Shown piece by piece: positions 44,738 to 54,413 of a stretch of DNA of 64,000 bases. Under the pieces are notes generated by a model, which was not told the DNA's origin, made no database searches, and saw only the letters and a program-made list of their open reading frames with translations. The stretch lies in contig NZ_JADEWH010000005.1 of the NCBI RefSeq assembly GCF_015207755.1, forward strand, positions 124,001 to 188,000. Reading direction: 5' to 3'. Position 1 is the first letter of the stretch. Each line of letters opens with the position of its first letter. Both the position numbers and the translations under genes were made by a program. This DNA is from Nodularia sp. LEGE 06071. Lineage in GTDB: Bacteria; Cyanobacteriota; Cyanobacteriia; Cyanobacteriales; Nostocaceae.

Positions 44738-45916
44738 GTGAAAGCCAGATATAAGTTCCGATTCTACCCAACAAACCAACAGCAAAGGCTTCTAGCTCAG
44801 TTGTTTGGTTGTGTGCGCGTAGTTTGGAATGATGCTTTGGCTATTTGTAAAAAATCTGAGAAACTGCCAAGCAACAACGACTTGCAAAAGTTGGTGATTA
44901 CGCAGGCTAAAAAGACTGATGAGCGTTCGTGGTTATCTGATGTTTCCAACATTCCGTTGCAACAATCGGTGGCTGATTTAGGGGTTGCTTACAAAAACTT
45001 TTTCGATTCACTTCAGGGTAAGCGCAAAGGAAAAAAAGTTGGTAGCCCAAAATTCAAGAAAAAGACAAACCAACAATCTGCACGTTTTAGAATCGGCGGA
45101 TTTTCAGTCAAAGGGAATGATGTGTATCTGGCAAAAATCGGCAATTTTCAGCCAATCTGGTCTAGACAACTACCTTCTGCACCTACTTCTTGTACTGTCG
45201 TAAAAGACTGTGCTAACCGCTATTTTTTGAGCTTTGTAATAGAAATTGAACCTATTCAAATTGATGCTAAGAACCAAAGCATCGGTATTGATTTAGGGAT
45301 AAAAACTTTTGCTGTAATGAGTAACGGGGATAAAGCTATTAGCCCTGATTACTCAATGTTAGACCAACAAATTCGGCGAAAGCAGCGCAAATTAGCCCGA
45401 CAGGAAAAGGACTCAAAGCGTAGAAATAAAACCCAAATTCAAATTGCTAAACTGCATAACCAAATTGCAGATACTCGGAAAGATTTCCTACACAAACTAT
45501 CCACTAAAGTAGTTAGGGACAACCAAGCAATTGTTTTGGAAGATTTGAACGTGTCAGGAATGGTCAGAAATCGTAAACTTGCAAGAGCAATTAGTTTACA
45601 GGGATGGCGAGAATTCCGGGTATTATGCGAGGCTAAAGCTGAAAAACTTAACCGTGATCTCAGGATCATTAGCCGATGGCAACCCACTAGTCAGACTTGT
45701 TCTTGTTGTGGGTATAGGTGGGGTAAAGTGGATCTCTCTATCCGTTCAGTGCTGTGTTTAAATTGCAATGCTGAACACGACAGGGACGAAAATGCCTCTA
45801 AAAATATAGAAATGGTCGGCATGGGGCATCGGCACGACCTTAAATGGACGAGGAGCGACTATCAGACTACCGAAGTAGCAAGTTGCAGTGAGTCGTCAAT
45901 AATCACCGCACTTTAA
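44738..45916 (+). CDS. tnpB: TnpB-family RNA-guided endonuclease of an IS200/IS605-type element
   Basis: TnpB is the ancestor-like relative of Cas12 that cuts DNA guided by an RNA from the element's end. The product has 393 residues from GTG 44738, preceded by GAAGGA, or 405 from ATG 44702. The N-terminal wedge helix region starts with RYKFRFYPT. The RuvC catalytic residues are present: Asp in GIDLGIKTFA, Glu in IVLEDLNV and Asp in HDRDENASKNI. The zinc finger has CSCCG and CLNC pairs. All catalytic residues are intact, so the gene may be active. No tnpA transposase is nearby. Confidence 0.9.
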   Translation: MKARYKFRFYPTNQQQRLLAQLFGCVRVVWNDALAICKKSEKLPSNNDLQKLVITQAKKTDERSWLSDVSNIPLQQSVADLGVAYKNFFDSLQGKRKGKKVGSPKFKKKTNQQSARFRIGGFSVKGNDVYLAKIGNFQPIWSRQLPSAPTSCTVVKDCANRYFLSFVIEIEPIQIDAKNQSIGIDLGIKTFAVMSNGDKAISPDYSMLDQQIRRKQRKLARQEKDSKRRNKTQIQIAKLHNQIADTRKDFLHKLSTKVVRDNQAIVLEDLNVSGMVRNRKLARAISLQGWREFRVLCEAKAEKLNRDLRIISRWQPTSQTCSCCGYRWGKVDLSIRSVLCLNCNAEHDRDENASKNIEMVGMGHRHDLKWTRSDYQTTEVASCSESSIITAL

Positions 45917-45924
45917 GGGCGGTG
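45904..45924. repeat. right-end hairpin of the TnpB element overlapping the tnpB stop
   Basis: The arms CACCGC (45904-45909) and GCGGTG (45919-45924) enclose the tnpB stop codon. A subterminal hairpin at the right end, where the guide RNA (omega RNA) ends and the guide lies outside the element, is the normal IS200/IS605 layout. The guide would begin just after the hairpin. Confidence 0.6.
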
Positions 45925-46073
45925 AGTATGTCAAATAGATAGGCTGTTACAATGGCTGTGTCCATCGGATGAGGAATTGTCCGTCCTTAGTTAGAGTGAA
46001 AAAATACTGAGTAGCATATATTCTAACTAAAGAGAAACACGAATGAAGATGCCTGATCATAGGTGAGCTAAGG

Positions 46074-46100
46074 AACACAGATAGAGAATTCGTCTGTGTT
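46074..46100 (+). promoter_or_regulatory. hairpin in the susA leader
   Basis: AACACAGA (46074-46081) and TCTGTGTT (46093-46100) form an 8-bp stem with an 11-base loop 90 bp before the susA start. It may affect mRNA stability or be a dispersed repeat; nothing shows which. Confidence 0.4.
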
Positions 46101-46189
46101 TATTTGTGTTTATATGTGATCAGGCGGAAGTGGGAGGTGTTAGCTCTGTCCTGCAAGTCAAAAATGCAAATTCAAAGTTAGGGGTTACT

Positions 46190-48610
46190 ATGTCTGAATT
46201 GATCCAAGCAATCCTGGATAGTGAGGAAAAAAGCGATTTGCGGTCCTTTGCTAGTCAGTTACGCCAGGAAGAAAAAAATTACTTGCTGCGTAACGATATC
46301 CTGAATGTATTCATTGATTATTGCTCCAAGTCCGAGAAGTCAGAAACTTTTGCCGCTTCTTCTCGCTTAGGCAAATTGATTTACTATACTCAGGAAATTA
46401 TTCAAGAGGATTCAAATCTTTGTTTGATCATTCGTCCTAAAATTGCTAGTCAAGAAGTGTATCGGCTAACCGAGGATTTGAATGTTGAGCCAATGTCAGT
46501 ACAGGAACTGCTGGATCTACGCGATCGCTTCGTCAATAAATATAATCCTCAAGAAGGCGATCTGCTGGAACTAGATTTTGGCCCCTTTTATGACTACACC
46601 CCAATTATCCGCGACCCCAAAAATATTGGTAAAGGGGTGCAATTCCTCAACCGCTATTTATCCAGCAAAATCTTCCAAGACTCGAAACAGTTGCTGGACA
46701 GCTTATTAAATTTCTTGCGTGTCCACCAATATAACGGTGTCCAACTGCTGATCAACGATCGCATTAAAACTCAGCAGCAACTTTCCACCCAAATTAAAAA
46801 AGCGATTACCTTTGTGAGCGATCGCCCCAAAGATGAACCCTACGAACAATTTCGCTTTGAATTGCAAATGATGGGTTTTGAACCGGGTTGGGGTAACACA
46901 GCCATGCGGGTGCGTGACACCCTCGATGTTTTAGATGAACTAATTGATTCTCCTGATCCCCAAACCATCGAAGCCTTCATTTCTCGCATCCCGATGATTT
47001 TTAGAATCGTCCTGGTATCGGCTCATGGTTGGTTTGGTCAAGAAGGAGTTTTGGGTCGTCCTGATACTGGCGGACAAGTGGTTTATGTCCTCGACCAAGC
47101 GAAGAATCTGGAAAAGCAACTCCAAGAAGATGCTCAGTTAGCAGGTTTAGATGGGCTGAATGTCGAGCCAAAAGTAATTATTCTCACCCGTCTGATTCCC
47201 AATAGTGACGGGACACTTTGTAATCAACGGCTAGAAAAAGTTCACGGTACAGAAAACGCCTGGATTTTGCGCGTACCTCTGCGGGACTTCAATCCCAATA
47301 TGACGCAAAACTGGATTTCCCGATTTGAGTTTTGGCCTTATCTCGAAAGTTTTGCCATTGACTCCGAAAAAGAACTCCTGGCAGAATTTCAAGGTAGACC
47401 CGACTTAATTGTGGGTAACTACTCTGATGGTAACTTGGTCGCGTTTTTGTTAGCACGGCGGATGGATGTGACTCAATGCAACATCGCCCACGCTTTGGAA
47501 AAATCCAAATACCTGTTTAGTAACTTGTATTGGGAAGACTTAGAAGATAAATATCATTTCTCCTTGCAATTCACCGCCGATTTGATTGCGATGAATGCTG
47601 CAAACTTCGTGGTTAGCAGTACCTATCAAGAAATTGTCGGGACACCTGATAGTGTGGGACAGTACGAGTCGTACAAATGCTTCACCATGCCAGAGTTGTA
47701 CCACGTAGTTAACGGAATTGAATTATTTAGTCCTAAATTTAATGTTGTACCTCCTGGAGTCAACGAGAGTTACTACTTCCCTTACACCCGCACTGAAGAA
47801 CGAGTAGAAGCTGATAGCGATCGCCTGGCTGATATCCTCTTTACCTTGGAAGACCCCAACCAAATCTTTGGTAAACTTGATGATCCCACAAAGCGCCCCC
47901 TGTTCTCCGTAGCGCGTCTTGACCGGATTAAAAACCTCACAGGTTTAGCTGAATGCTATGGTAAAAGTCCAGAATTACAGGAACATTGCAACCTAATCTT
48001 AATCGCAGGTAAGTTGCGTGTAGAAGATTCAGGCGACAATGAAGAACGGGACGAAATTATCAAACTCTATCAAATCATTGAAGAGTATAATCTTTACGGT
48101 AAAATCCGTTGGTTAGGTGTGCGCTTAAGCAAATCTGATTCTGGTGAAATTTATCGAGTCATAGCCGACCGTAAAGGTATCTTTGTCCAACCAGCGTTAT
48201 TTGAAGCCTTTGGTTTGACAATCTTGGAATCTATGGTTTCCGGAATACCAACCTTTGCTACTCAATTTGGTGGACCACTAGAAATTATCCAAGATAAGGT
48301 AAATGGCTTTTACATTAACCCCACAAACTTAGAAGAAACAGCCGCCAAACTCTTAGAATTTGTGAGCAAATGTGATCAAAGTCCTCAATATTGGGATGCA
48401 GTTTCTCAGGCAGGAATTAATCGAGTATTGAGTACATACACCTGGAAGATTCACACCACCAAGCTGTTATCCTTAGCACGGATTTATGGTTTTTGGAACT
48501 TTACTTCCAAGGAAAACCGCGAAGACTTGTTACGCTATTTGGAAGCTTTGTTCTATTTAATTTACAAACCCAAAGCTCAAGCATTATTAGAGCAGCATCA
48601 GCATCGTTAG
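46190..48610 (+). CDS. susA: sucrose synthase
   Basis: Sucrose synthase reversibly converts sucrose and UDP or ADP to fructose and NDP-glucose; in heterocystous cyanobacteria it acts mainly in cleavage. From ATG 46190 the product has 806 residues, the length I recall for SusA of Anabaena. Residues 1-270 are the helical N-terminal regulatory region, followed by a GT4 glycosyltransferase core: SAHGWFGQEGVLGRPDTGGQ in the N-terminal lobe, and RLDRIKNLTGLAE and the catalytic E-x7-E in FEAFGLTILESMVSG in the C-terminal lobe. A longer frame to 46106 has no family similarity. The gene is single, with a hairpin-containing leader. Confidence 0.95.
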   Translation: MSELIQAILDSEEKSDLRSFASQLRQEEKNYLLRNDILNVFIDYCSKSEKSETFAASSRLGKLIYYTQEIIQEDSNLCLIIRPKIASQEVYRLTEDLNVEPMSVQELLDLRDRFVNKYNPQEGDLLELDFGPFYDYTPIIRDPKNIGKGVQFLNRYLSSKIFQDSKQLLDSLLNFLRVHQYNGVQLLINDRIKTQQQLSTQIKKAITFVSDRPKDEPYEQFRFELQMMGFEPGWGNTAMRVRDTLDVLDELIDSPDPQTIEAFISRIPMIFRIVLVSAHGWFGQEGVLGRPDTGGQVVYVLDQAKNLEKQLQEDAQLAGLDGLNVEPKVIILTRLIPNSDGTLCNQRLEKVHGTENAWILRVPLRDFNPNMTQNWISRFEFWPYLESFAIDSEKELLAEFQGRPDLIVGNYSDGNLVAFLLARRMDVTQCNIAHALEKSKYLFSNLYWEDLEDKYHFSLQFTADLIAMNAANFVVSSTYQEIVGTPDSVGQYESYKCFTMPELYHVVNGIELFSPKFNVVPPGVNESYYFPYTRTEERVEADSDRLADILFTLEDPNQIFGKLDDPTKRPLFSVARLDRIKNLTGLAECYGKSPELQEHCNLILIAGKLRVEDSGDNEERDEIIKLYQIIEEYNLYGKIRWLGVRLSKSDSGEIYRVIADRKGIFVQPALFEAFGLTILESMVSGIPTFATQFGGPLEIIQDKVNGFYINPTNLEETAAKLLEFVSKCDQSPQYWDAVSQAGINRVLSTYTWKIHTTKLLSLARIYGFWNFTSKENREDLLRYLEALFYLIYKPKAQALLEQHQHR

Positions 48611-48619
48611 CACCGTAGT

Positions 48620-48663
48620 TAGTCAGTTGTTAGTTGTTAATTTCCACGACTGACAACTGACTA
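48620..48663. terminator. bidirectional terminator-like inverted repeat between susA and the PG-binding gene
   Basis: TAGTCAGTTGT (48620-48630) and ACAACTGACTA (48653-48663) are perfect 11-bp inverted arms between convergent genes. The right arm includes the stop codon of the minus-strand gene. It sits 10 bp after the susA stop and has AT-rich flanks. Confidence 0.6.
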
Positions 48664-49230
48664 GATGCTTAAATGTTGCCAAGTTACTGGCCCCACTACG
48701 CCATCTACCCCTACACTACGCTGGTTTTGAAAGGCTTTCACAGCCGTTTCAGTCAGGGGACCAAAAGCCCCATCAATTCTGATCGCGTAACCGTTAGCAA
48801 CCAACAACTTTTGTAAAATTCTCACAGAAGTACCGGAATTACCAAAACGCAGAGTTGGTAGAGATGGTCCGCTAAACCTTGGCGATCGCGCTGCTACCTT
48901 GATACTATGATTCTCTGAGGCTAGAGTCCGCTGGTTCTTCGCTAAAGTGAACGAACCTGGAGACAGATGCTTTTTTGTAAATTTCTCCAGCAGTTTTTCT
49001 GTAGCTAGCTGGGATGCGGATGAAGTTTTCACAGACATTGCATCTGTTTGGATAAATTCAGGTGGTGTGATTTGAAACTTGGGAACTAATGGAATTAAAT
49101 TACTCTGTGTTAACTTCTGCGAGCTATTTTCCATCTGAAATGGTTGCTGCTTCGGTAATTTATCGGAGAAAGATAGTTGTCTTGCGGTTAATATACCCGT
49201 AATCAGCAGGCCAATTTCACTCATCGTCAT
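48661..49230 (-). CDS. peptidoglycan-binding domain protein
   Basis: The 189-residue protein has a hydrophobic N-terminus of about 15 residues, then a low-complexity Ser/Thr/Lys-rich linker of about 100 residues, and a C-terminal peptidoglycan-binding domain (PG_binding_1) in residues of about 125-189. The domain has the LRFGNSGTSVRILQKLLV start, the IDGAFGPLTETAVKAFQ core and the GVVGPVTWQHL end. It probably sits in the periplasm or at the cell wall and binds peptidoglycan without cutting it, since no catalytic domain is attached. The N-terminal segment may be a weak signal anchor. It is convergent with susA and ends in the shared inverted repeat. Confidence 0.88.
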   Translation of the reverse strand: MTMSEIGLLITGILTARQLSFSDKLPKQQPFQMENSSQKLTQSNLIPLVPKFQITPPEFIQTDAMSVKTSSASQLATEKLLEKFTKKHLSPGSFTLAKNQRTLASENHSIKVAARSPRFSGPSLPTLRFGNSGTSVRILQKLLVANGYAIRIDGAFGPLTETAVKAFQNQRSVGVDGVVGPVTWQHLSI

Positions 49231-50089
49231 TCATTCTAATAACCTAATCTCTCTTGACAAACAAACTTGTTGTGAGTCCGGAATGGTCTATACGGAGAAA
49301 TTCTCCGAAATCATGTGATCTTTTTGTTTGCAGGTGTTATTTATAAATAATCTCATATGACAGTTATTATCAAAGCTGCATTCTGACTGACAATTTTTTT
49401 GCCCGGATGAATTTATGTATTAAGTATGAAGTTTATCACTATAGCGTTTCCTCATGGTTTAAATACCAAATTATCTGTGTACATCTGTGGTTAATTAATT
49501 CTTTTTGCACTTACTCAGGCGAGAATTACTATCTTAAAATTTAAGTGAGTTAAATGTACAGTAGCCGAGTATTTGCTGTCTTCCTCCCAAAGTCTCATCA
49601 ACTTCTTCAGTAATTGAAGGCAGTAAAAAAAATATATTCATCAAATAATTTAGTCAGTAATAAATTCTCCGAATTGCTGAGTAATTAGTCCTTTTGGGGA
49701 TCACAAATATGATCATAGTTTGTAGAATTTTTAACCTCAATCCCGCTATTTTTTGAGAAAAGCTGATTTTGTCAATTCTAGCCAAGTGCGAAAAATAACT
49801 ACCTCATTCAGATCCCAGACATGAAAAACGCTGACTGCTGAGTGAAAACTTGGAGCAATATTTCCCCTTCCCAAGGCTACCGTGTACACACAAGTCTAAA
49901 AACCTTAATTTGGTTAGGGTGCAGGACTTTAGTCCTAACGCACCGAAAATCTAGGATGGTGCGTTGCGCTAGGCGACAACACACCCTACATATAAGGATT
50001 TGGAGTAATTTAATTATTTGTGTGTACAGGGGAGCTTTCCAAGAGGAGGAACAGGTTTTGGCATACAAAACCTGCTGGACTGTCAAATA
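49231..50089. other. gene-free stretch with a dispersed GGTGCGTTG-type repeat
   Basis: This 859-bp spacer lies between two minus-strand genes. The part 49912-49992 is a compound hairpin repeat with GGACTTTAGTCC and AGGATGGTGCGTTGCGC segments; a related hairpin is found at 54330-54357. The remainder is AT-rich and I see no credible gene in it. Confidence 0.55.
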
Positions 50090-51184
50090 CTAACCAATAC
50101 CATCAATTACGGGATGGAAGTAGAAAGCGAACCCCAAAACTGTATAAGCAGCTAATAGTAAAACCCCTTCTAACCAATTGGATTCACCATCAGAACTAAT
50201 ACTATTGGCAATTAAAACTGAAACCGCCACAGCAACTAATTCAAAGGGATTAAAATCCAAATCCATCGGTTTATCAAGTACCCACCCAGCTATGACTAAG
50301 ACGGGCGCAACAAATAGGGCAATCTGCATACTTGATCCCACAGCTACCGAGATGGAAAGATCCATCTTATTCTTCATCGCCACGGTGACTGCGGTGGCGT
50401 GTTCAGCAGCGTTACCAACAATGGGAACTAAAATTACCCCTGTGAACAGTGATGTCAAACCTAGTTGAGATGTGGCTACTTCCAATGAACCTACCAACAA
50501 TTCTGATTCCAGTGCCACAAACAAAGTACATACTAGCAGTACACCACTCCATAGCCAGAGATTGGGTTTAGTATGAGGTGTTTCTTCTTCTTCTTCGATC
50601 TCTGCAACACCTACATCATATAAATAGGCGTGGGTTTTCATCGAAAAGAGTAGCGTCAGTCCGTAAACCAGAATTAACACAACTGCAACTGCAAGGGAAA
50701 GATTTTGCAGAACTTTTTCGCTAATTCCGATGGAAGTGTAGTTCATCGCGGTGGGTAACAAAATGGCAATTACTGCCAAATTCATGGACGAAGCATTCAT
50801 CCGCGCCACAACCGATTGAAATGTTTGTTCCTTGTAACGCAGTCCACCCAAAAACATGGAAAAACCCATCACCAGTAGTAAGTTACTGATAATCGAACCT
50901 GTAATACTGGCTTTGACTACATCCACCAAGCCGGCATTCAGGGCAACTAAAGCTATAATTAGTTCTGTGGCATTGCCAAAAGTGGCGTTGAGTAATCCTC
51001 CCAATGACGGGCCAACGACGACAGCTATTTCTTCTGTCGCTGTACCCATCCAGGCGGCTAAGGGCAAAATTGCTAACCCAGCTGTGATGAAAACTATCAA
51101 GTCTCCCCACTCTAAAATGTGGGCGGCGACGGAAACTGGAACAAACAGTAATAAAACCAGGAAAAGTGTGTTTTTAACTGACAT
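50090..51184 (-). CDS. calcium/proton exchanger (CaCA family, Cax type)
   Basis: The 364-residue membrane protein has ten to eleven hydrophobic segments and the duplicated CaCA signature: GNATELIIALVAL near residue 71 and GNAAEHATAVTVA near residue 257, both with the cation-binding Glu. An acidic stretch of Glu residues (EIEEEEETP) lies in the central loop, as in the family. The role is export of Ca2+ from the cytoplasm or into the thylakoid lumen in exchange for protons. Length and motif spacing match bacterial ChaA/Cax proteins. The ATG at 51184 is natural. It stands alone, with a 459-bp spacer to the next, divergent gene. Confidence 0.94.
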   Translation of the reverse strand: MSVKNTLFLVLLLFVPVSVAAHILEWGDLIVFITAGLAILPLAAWMGTATEEIAVVVGPSLGGLLNATFGNATELIIALVALNAGLVDVVKASITGSIISNLLLVMGFSMFLGGLRYKEQTFQSVVARMNASSMNLAVIAILLPTAMNYTSIGISEKVLQNLSLAVAVVLILVYGLTLLFSMKTHAYLYDVGVAEIEEEEETPHTKPNLWLWSGVLLVCTLFVALESELLVGSLEVATSQLGLTSLFTGVILVPIVGNAAEHATAVTVAMKNKMDLSISVAVGSSMQIALFVAPVLVIAGWVLDKPMDLDFNPFELVAVAVSVLIANSISSDGESNWLEGVLLLAAYTVLGFAFYFHPVIDGIG

Positions 51185-51643
51185 TTGCTACCTTAAGGTG
51201 AGAGTATTATGCACAGATGACAGATGTTGTTGATTATTCGCAAAATTTTACAACCAGATACTAGGATACTCTTAAGTGTCTGCGGATTGTTGAGAGATTG
51301 TGCTGTCTCGATCTGACAAATATGTCAAATAAAATGGCAATTTATGGAGTTTTTGCAAAGTTTCGTAGCAAAAATATCAATTTCCACTCGGATTATTCGC
51401 GAAATATGGGGTTTAATAGATTAAAAGACCCTAAAATTTTTGACTGACTCGGCTCATCAAAAACCCTCATGGCTGTGCAATAACGCAGATTTCCGGCTGG
51501 AGTCAGCCAGTTTTTTGGGAAATTTAACTGTATCCTATACCCATAGTTTTGCTGTATACCGGATTTTGGATTCTCACCTCTGTAGTAAGGTTTAAATCCA
51601 AGTGTTCGGCGCAAATGTAAGTTTTTTATTTGGATAAATATAC
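51185..51643. other. divergent promoter region of the Cax and GH57 genes
   Basis: A 459-bp spacer between divergent genes without a visible gene of its own. It is AT-rich, with no perfect repeat that I can see. A promoter for each gene should lie here, but no box is certain. Confidence 0.45.
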
Positions 51644-54310
51644 ATGACTTCTGCTGCTGAAAGGCCAGTTAGCCCTGGCGCAACCTTGACATCACATTCA
51701 ATTCCCCACGATACTCACCAGACTGATCCCCTGAAACAGGCGACTGGTGTTTATGTAACGGTGCATGGTCATTTTTATCAGCCACCACGGGAAAACCCTT
51801 ATTTGGACGCGATTGAACGTCAACCGAGTGCGGCACCTTTCCATGATTGGAATGAACGCATTCACTGGGAATGCTATCGTCCGAACGCTTTTGCCAGGGT
51901 CTTGAATGACCAAGGTGAAGTGGTAGAAATTGTGAATAATTACGAATATTTCAGCTTTAATATGGGTCCGACGCTGATGTCGTGGCTAGAACGCTACGAT
52001 TTTGAGGTTTATCAGCGAATTTTGGAGGCAGACATCAAGAGTTGTCAGCGCTTGCATGGTCATGGGAATGCGATCGCACAGGTATACAATCACATTATTA
52101 TGCCTCTGGCTAATGAACGGGATAAATACACCCAAATTCGCTGGGGTAAACAAGATTTTCGTTCCCGCTTTGGGCGTGATCCCGAAGGTATGTGGTTAGC
52201 GGAAACGGGTGTGGACTACCCTACTTTAGAAGCTTTGGTGGATGAAGGTATTCGCTTCATTATCCTCGCACCATCTCAAGCACAGCGTTGTCGTCCCCTA
52301 CCCACGGAGGATGATCCCCACCCGGAATGGCAAGAAGTCGGTGGGAGTCAAATTGATCCTACCCGTCCTTATCGCTGTTATTTAAAAGGTAGTAGCGTCA
52401 CTGATCGCGAATCCCGCCCTTACATCGATATCTTCTTCTACGACGGCCCCATTTCACGAGATATGGGTTTTAGTGATGTTGTCTATAATTCCAGTCATTT
52501 TGCCGGACGCGTTGGTTCGGCGGTACGTGGGGATCACCGTCCAGCACAGTTAATTTCTGTCGCTACAGATGGAGAAACCTTCGGACACCATAAGAAGGGA
52601 ACTGAAAAAACTTTAGCCTACGCTTTTATTGGCGAGTTTCCCAAAAACGGTTGGACGGTGACGAACTTTGCTCACTATCTCAGCCTGAATGCTCCCACTT
52701 GGGAAGCAGAAATCAAACCCGCCACGGCCTGGAGTTGCGCCCACGGTGTCGGTAGATGGCAAGATGACTGTGGTTGTGGTGGTGAAGGTGGTGTCTGGCA
52801 TCAAAAATGGCGGCGACCTTTGCGGGATGCTTTAAATTGGCTGCGGGATCAGTTGATTTTGGTGTATGAGGAAAATGCTGGGCAGTTATTTAATGATCCC
52901 TGGCTAGCACGAGATGAATATATTCAAGTGATGCGCGATCGCTCTCCTGCTAATGTTAACTCCTTCCTGTCTCGCCATCAAACCCACAAACTCACCGCCG
53001 CCGAACAAGTTGATGTTTTGCGTCTATTGGAAATGCAGCGTCATGCTTTGCTGATGTACACCAGTTGCGGCTGGTTTTTTGAAGAAATTTCTCGCCCAGA
53101 AGGTACACAGATTCTCCGCTATGCTTCCCGTGCTTTGGAATTGGCTGGAGATGTGGCCGGTGTCCAGTTGGAAAAAAGTTTCCTCAAACGCTTGGGATTA
53201 GCCCCCAGTAATGTGGATAATTTCAAACATGGTGGGGAAGTTTATCGGCAATTGGTGCAAACTGCCCAAGTAAGTGTGAAGCAAGTAGCTGCTCACTACG
53301 CCATTACTTCTCTGTTTGGCAATCACAAATCCACAGAAAAGCCCAATCCTCTGTCTGGAAAAGCTAAATATCCTCATCCTGACCAAAAGCGAGTTTATTG
53401 CTACACCGTCAATGAGATAGATTACCAACTGCAACGCATGGGATCATTGACGCTGGCGGTAGGACATTTAAAGCTTGTGTCAGAAATTACCTGGGAAAGT
53501 GAGAGTTTAGTATTTGCTGTCTTGCATTTGGGGGGCTGGGATTTCCACTGCTGCACGCAATTATTTACTGGACGACGTGACTACAGCAAATTGAAGGAAA
53601 AGCTGTTTAGTTCTTTAGAACAGGCAAGTGCTGCTCACTCTATCTTGGTAATGACGCAGCTATTTAAAGAAGAGACCTTCAGCTTGCAGAATTTGTTTGC
53701 GGAAGAACGTCACCGGATTATGCGCCTGATCAGTCAGGAAACACTGACACGTTTAGATCAACTTTATAGCCAAGTATATCGGAATAATTACGGTGTGCTG
53801 ATGGCGTTTCACCGGGATGAACTAGAGGTTCCCCAAGAGTTGCAGGTAGCTGCCGAGATAGCTTTGGGATCGCGCTGTATGATCACATTGCGATCGCTTG
53901 AGCAAGATATCACAGAATCGGGATTAAGCTTAAACCATGTTGTAGAATTAGAGGCGATCGCCACTGAGGCTAAACAACTGCATTGTCGGCTAAATATTCC
54001 CGAAGGCAAGCAGATATTAGAACAATTGATCATGCGATTGCTTTGGCACTTGTTACACGATGCTAACGGCAGTTTTGCGACAGAAATTCAGTGTTTAGAA
54101 CGGTTGATTGATGTCAGCTATCAGCTAAATATTGGTATTTCTCTCCACAAATCCCAAGAGTTATATTTTAGTTGTTTGCAAAGTCAAATTCTGCCATTGT
54201 GTCTCACTACTTTGGCTGATCAGGAAGACAATAATCAATGTCGTCAATTGCTGAAATTAGGACAAAAGTTAGCCGTTGATGTTAGCAAAGTTTTGAGTAA
54301 GTTTGATTAA
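51644..54310 (+). CDS. GH57-family glycoside hydrolase with DUF3536 C-terminus
   Basis: The 888-residue protein belongs to GH57, whose members act as alpha-amylases, branching enzymes or alpha-galactosidases. The N-terminal part has the family opening VTVHGHFYQPPRENPY near residue 40, the ERIHWECYRPNA segment and the catalytic nucleophile Glu in MWLAETGVDYPT near residue 190. The acid/base Asp lies in SVATDGETFGHH near residue 310. The second half is the DUF3536-type helical domain. A function in glycogen metabolism is likely but not proven. The ATG at 51644 begins a polar N-terminus with no signal peptide, so the protein is cytoplasmic. It is monocistronic. Confidence 0.9.
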   Translation: MTSAAERPVSPGATLTSHSIPHDTHQTDPLKQATGVYVTVHGHFYQPPRENPYLDAIERQPSAAPFHDWNERIHWECYRPNAFARVLNDQGEVVEIVNNYEYFSFNMGPTLMSWLERYDFEVYQRILEADIKSCQRLHGHGNAIAQVYNHIIMPLANERDKYTQIRWGKQDFRSRFGRDPEGMWLAETGVDYPTLEALVDEGIRFIILAPSQAQRCRPLPTEDDPHPEWQEVGGSQIDPTRPYRCYLKGSSVTDRESRPYIDIFFYDGPISRDMGFSDVVYNSSHFAGRVGSAVRGDHRPAQLISVATDGETFGHHKKGTEKTLAYAFIGEFPKNGWTVTNFAHYLSLNAPTWEAEIKPATAWSCAHGVGRWQDDCGCGGEGGVWHQKWRRPLRDALNWLRDQLILVYEENAGQLFNDPWLARDEYIQVMRDRSPANVNSFLSRHQTHKLTAAEQVDVLRLLEMQRHALLMYTSCGWFFEEISRPEGTQILRYASRALELAGDVAGVQLEKSFLKRLGLAPSNVDNFKHGGEVYRQLVQTAQVSVKQVAAHYAITSLFGNHKSTEKPNPLSGKAKYPHPDQKRVYCYTVNEIDYQLQRMGSLTLAVGHLKLVSEITWESESLVFAVLHLGGWDFHCCTQLFTGRRDYSKLKEKLFSSLEQASAAHSILVMTQLFKEETFSLQNLFAEERHRIMRLISQETLTRLDQLYSQVYRNNYGVLMAFHRDELEVPQELQVAAEIALGSRCMITLRSLEQDITESGLSLNHVVELEAIATEAKQLHCRLNIPEGKQILEQLIMRLLWHLLHDANGSFATEIQCLERLIDVSYQLNIGISLHKSQELYFSCLQSQILPLCLTTLADQEDNNQCRQLLKLGQKLAVDVSKVLSKFD

Positions 54311-54329
54311 CTTAGGATCAAATTAGTAG

Positions 54330-54357
54330 GGTGCGTTGTCGTTCAGCGCAACGCACC
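54330..54357. terminator. hairpin between convergent GH57 and fibre genes
   Basis: GGTGCGTTG (54330-54338) and CAACGCACC (54349-54357) form a 9-bp GC-rich stem 20 bp after the GH57 stop. It is also related to the dispersed repeat at 49912-49992, so a terminator role and a repeat origin are both possible. Confidence 0.55.
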
Positions 54358-54413
54358 ATCTTGATATCATCTAGAAATTTAAGTGCAAACCCTTTTCTTA
54401 GGTAACACTTTTA

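Noticed and set aside
49842-50093. 83-residue plus-strand frame in the spacer before the Cax gene.
   Set aside because: It runs through the dispersed hairpin repeat and ends inside the Cax 3' end; composition is not protein-like.
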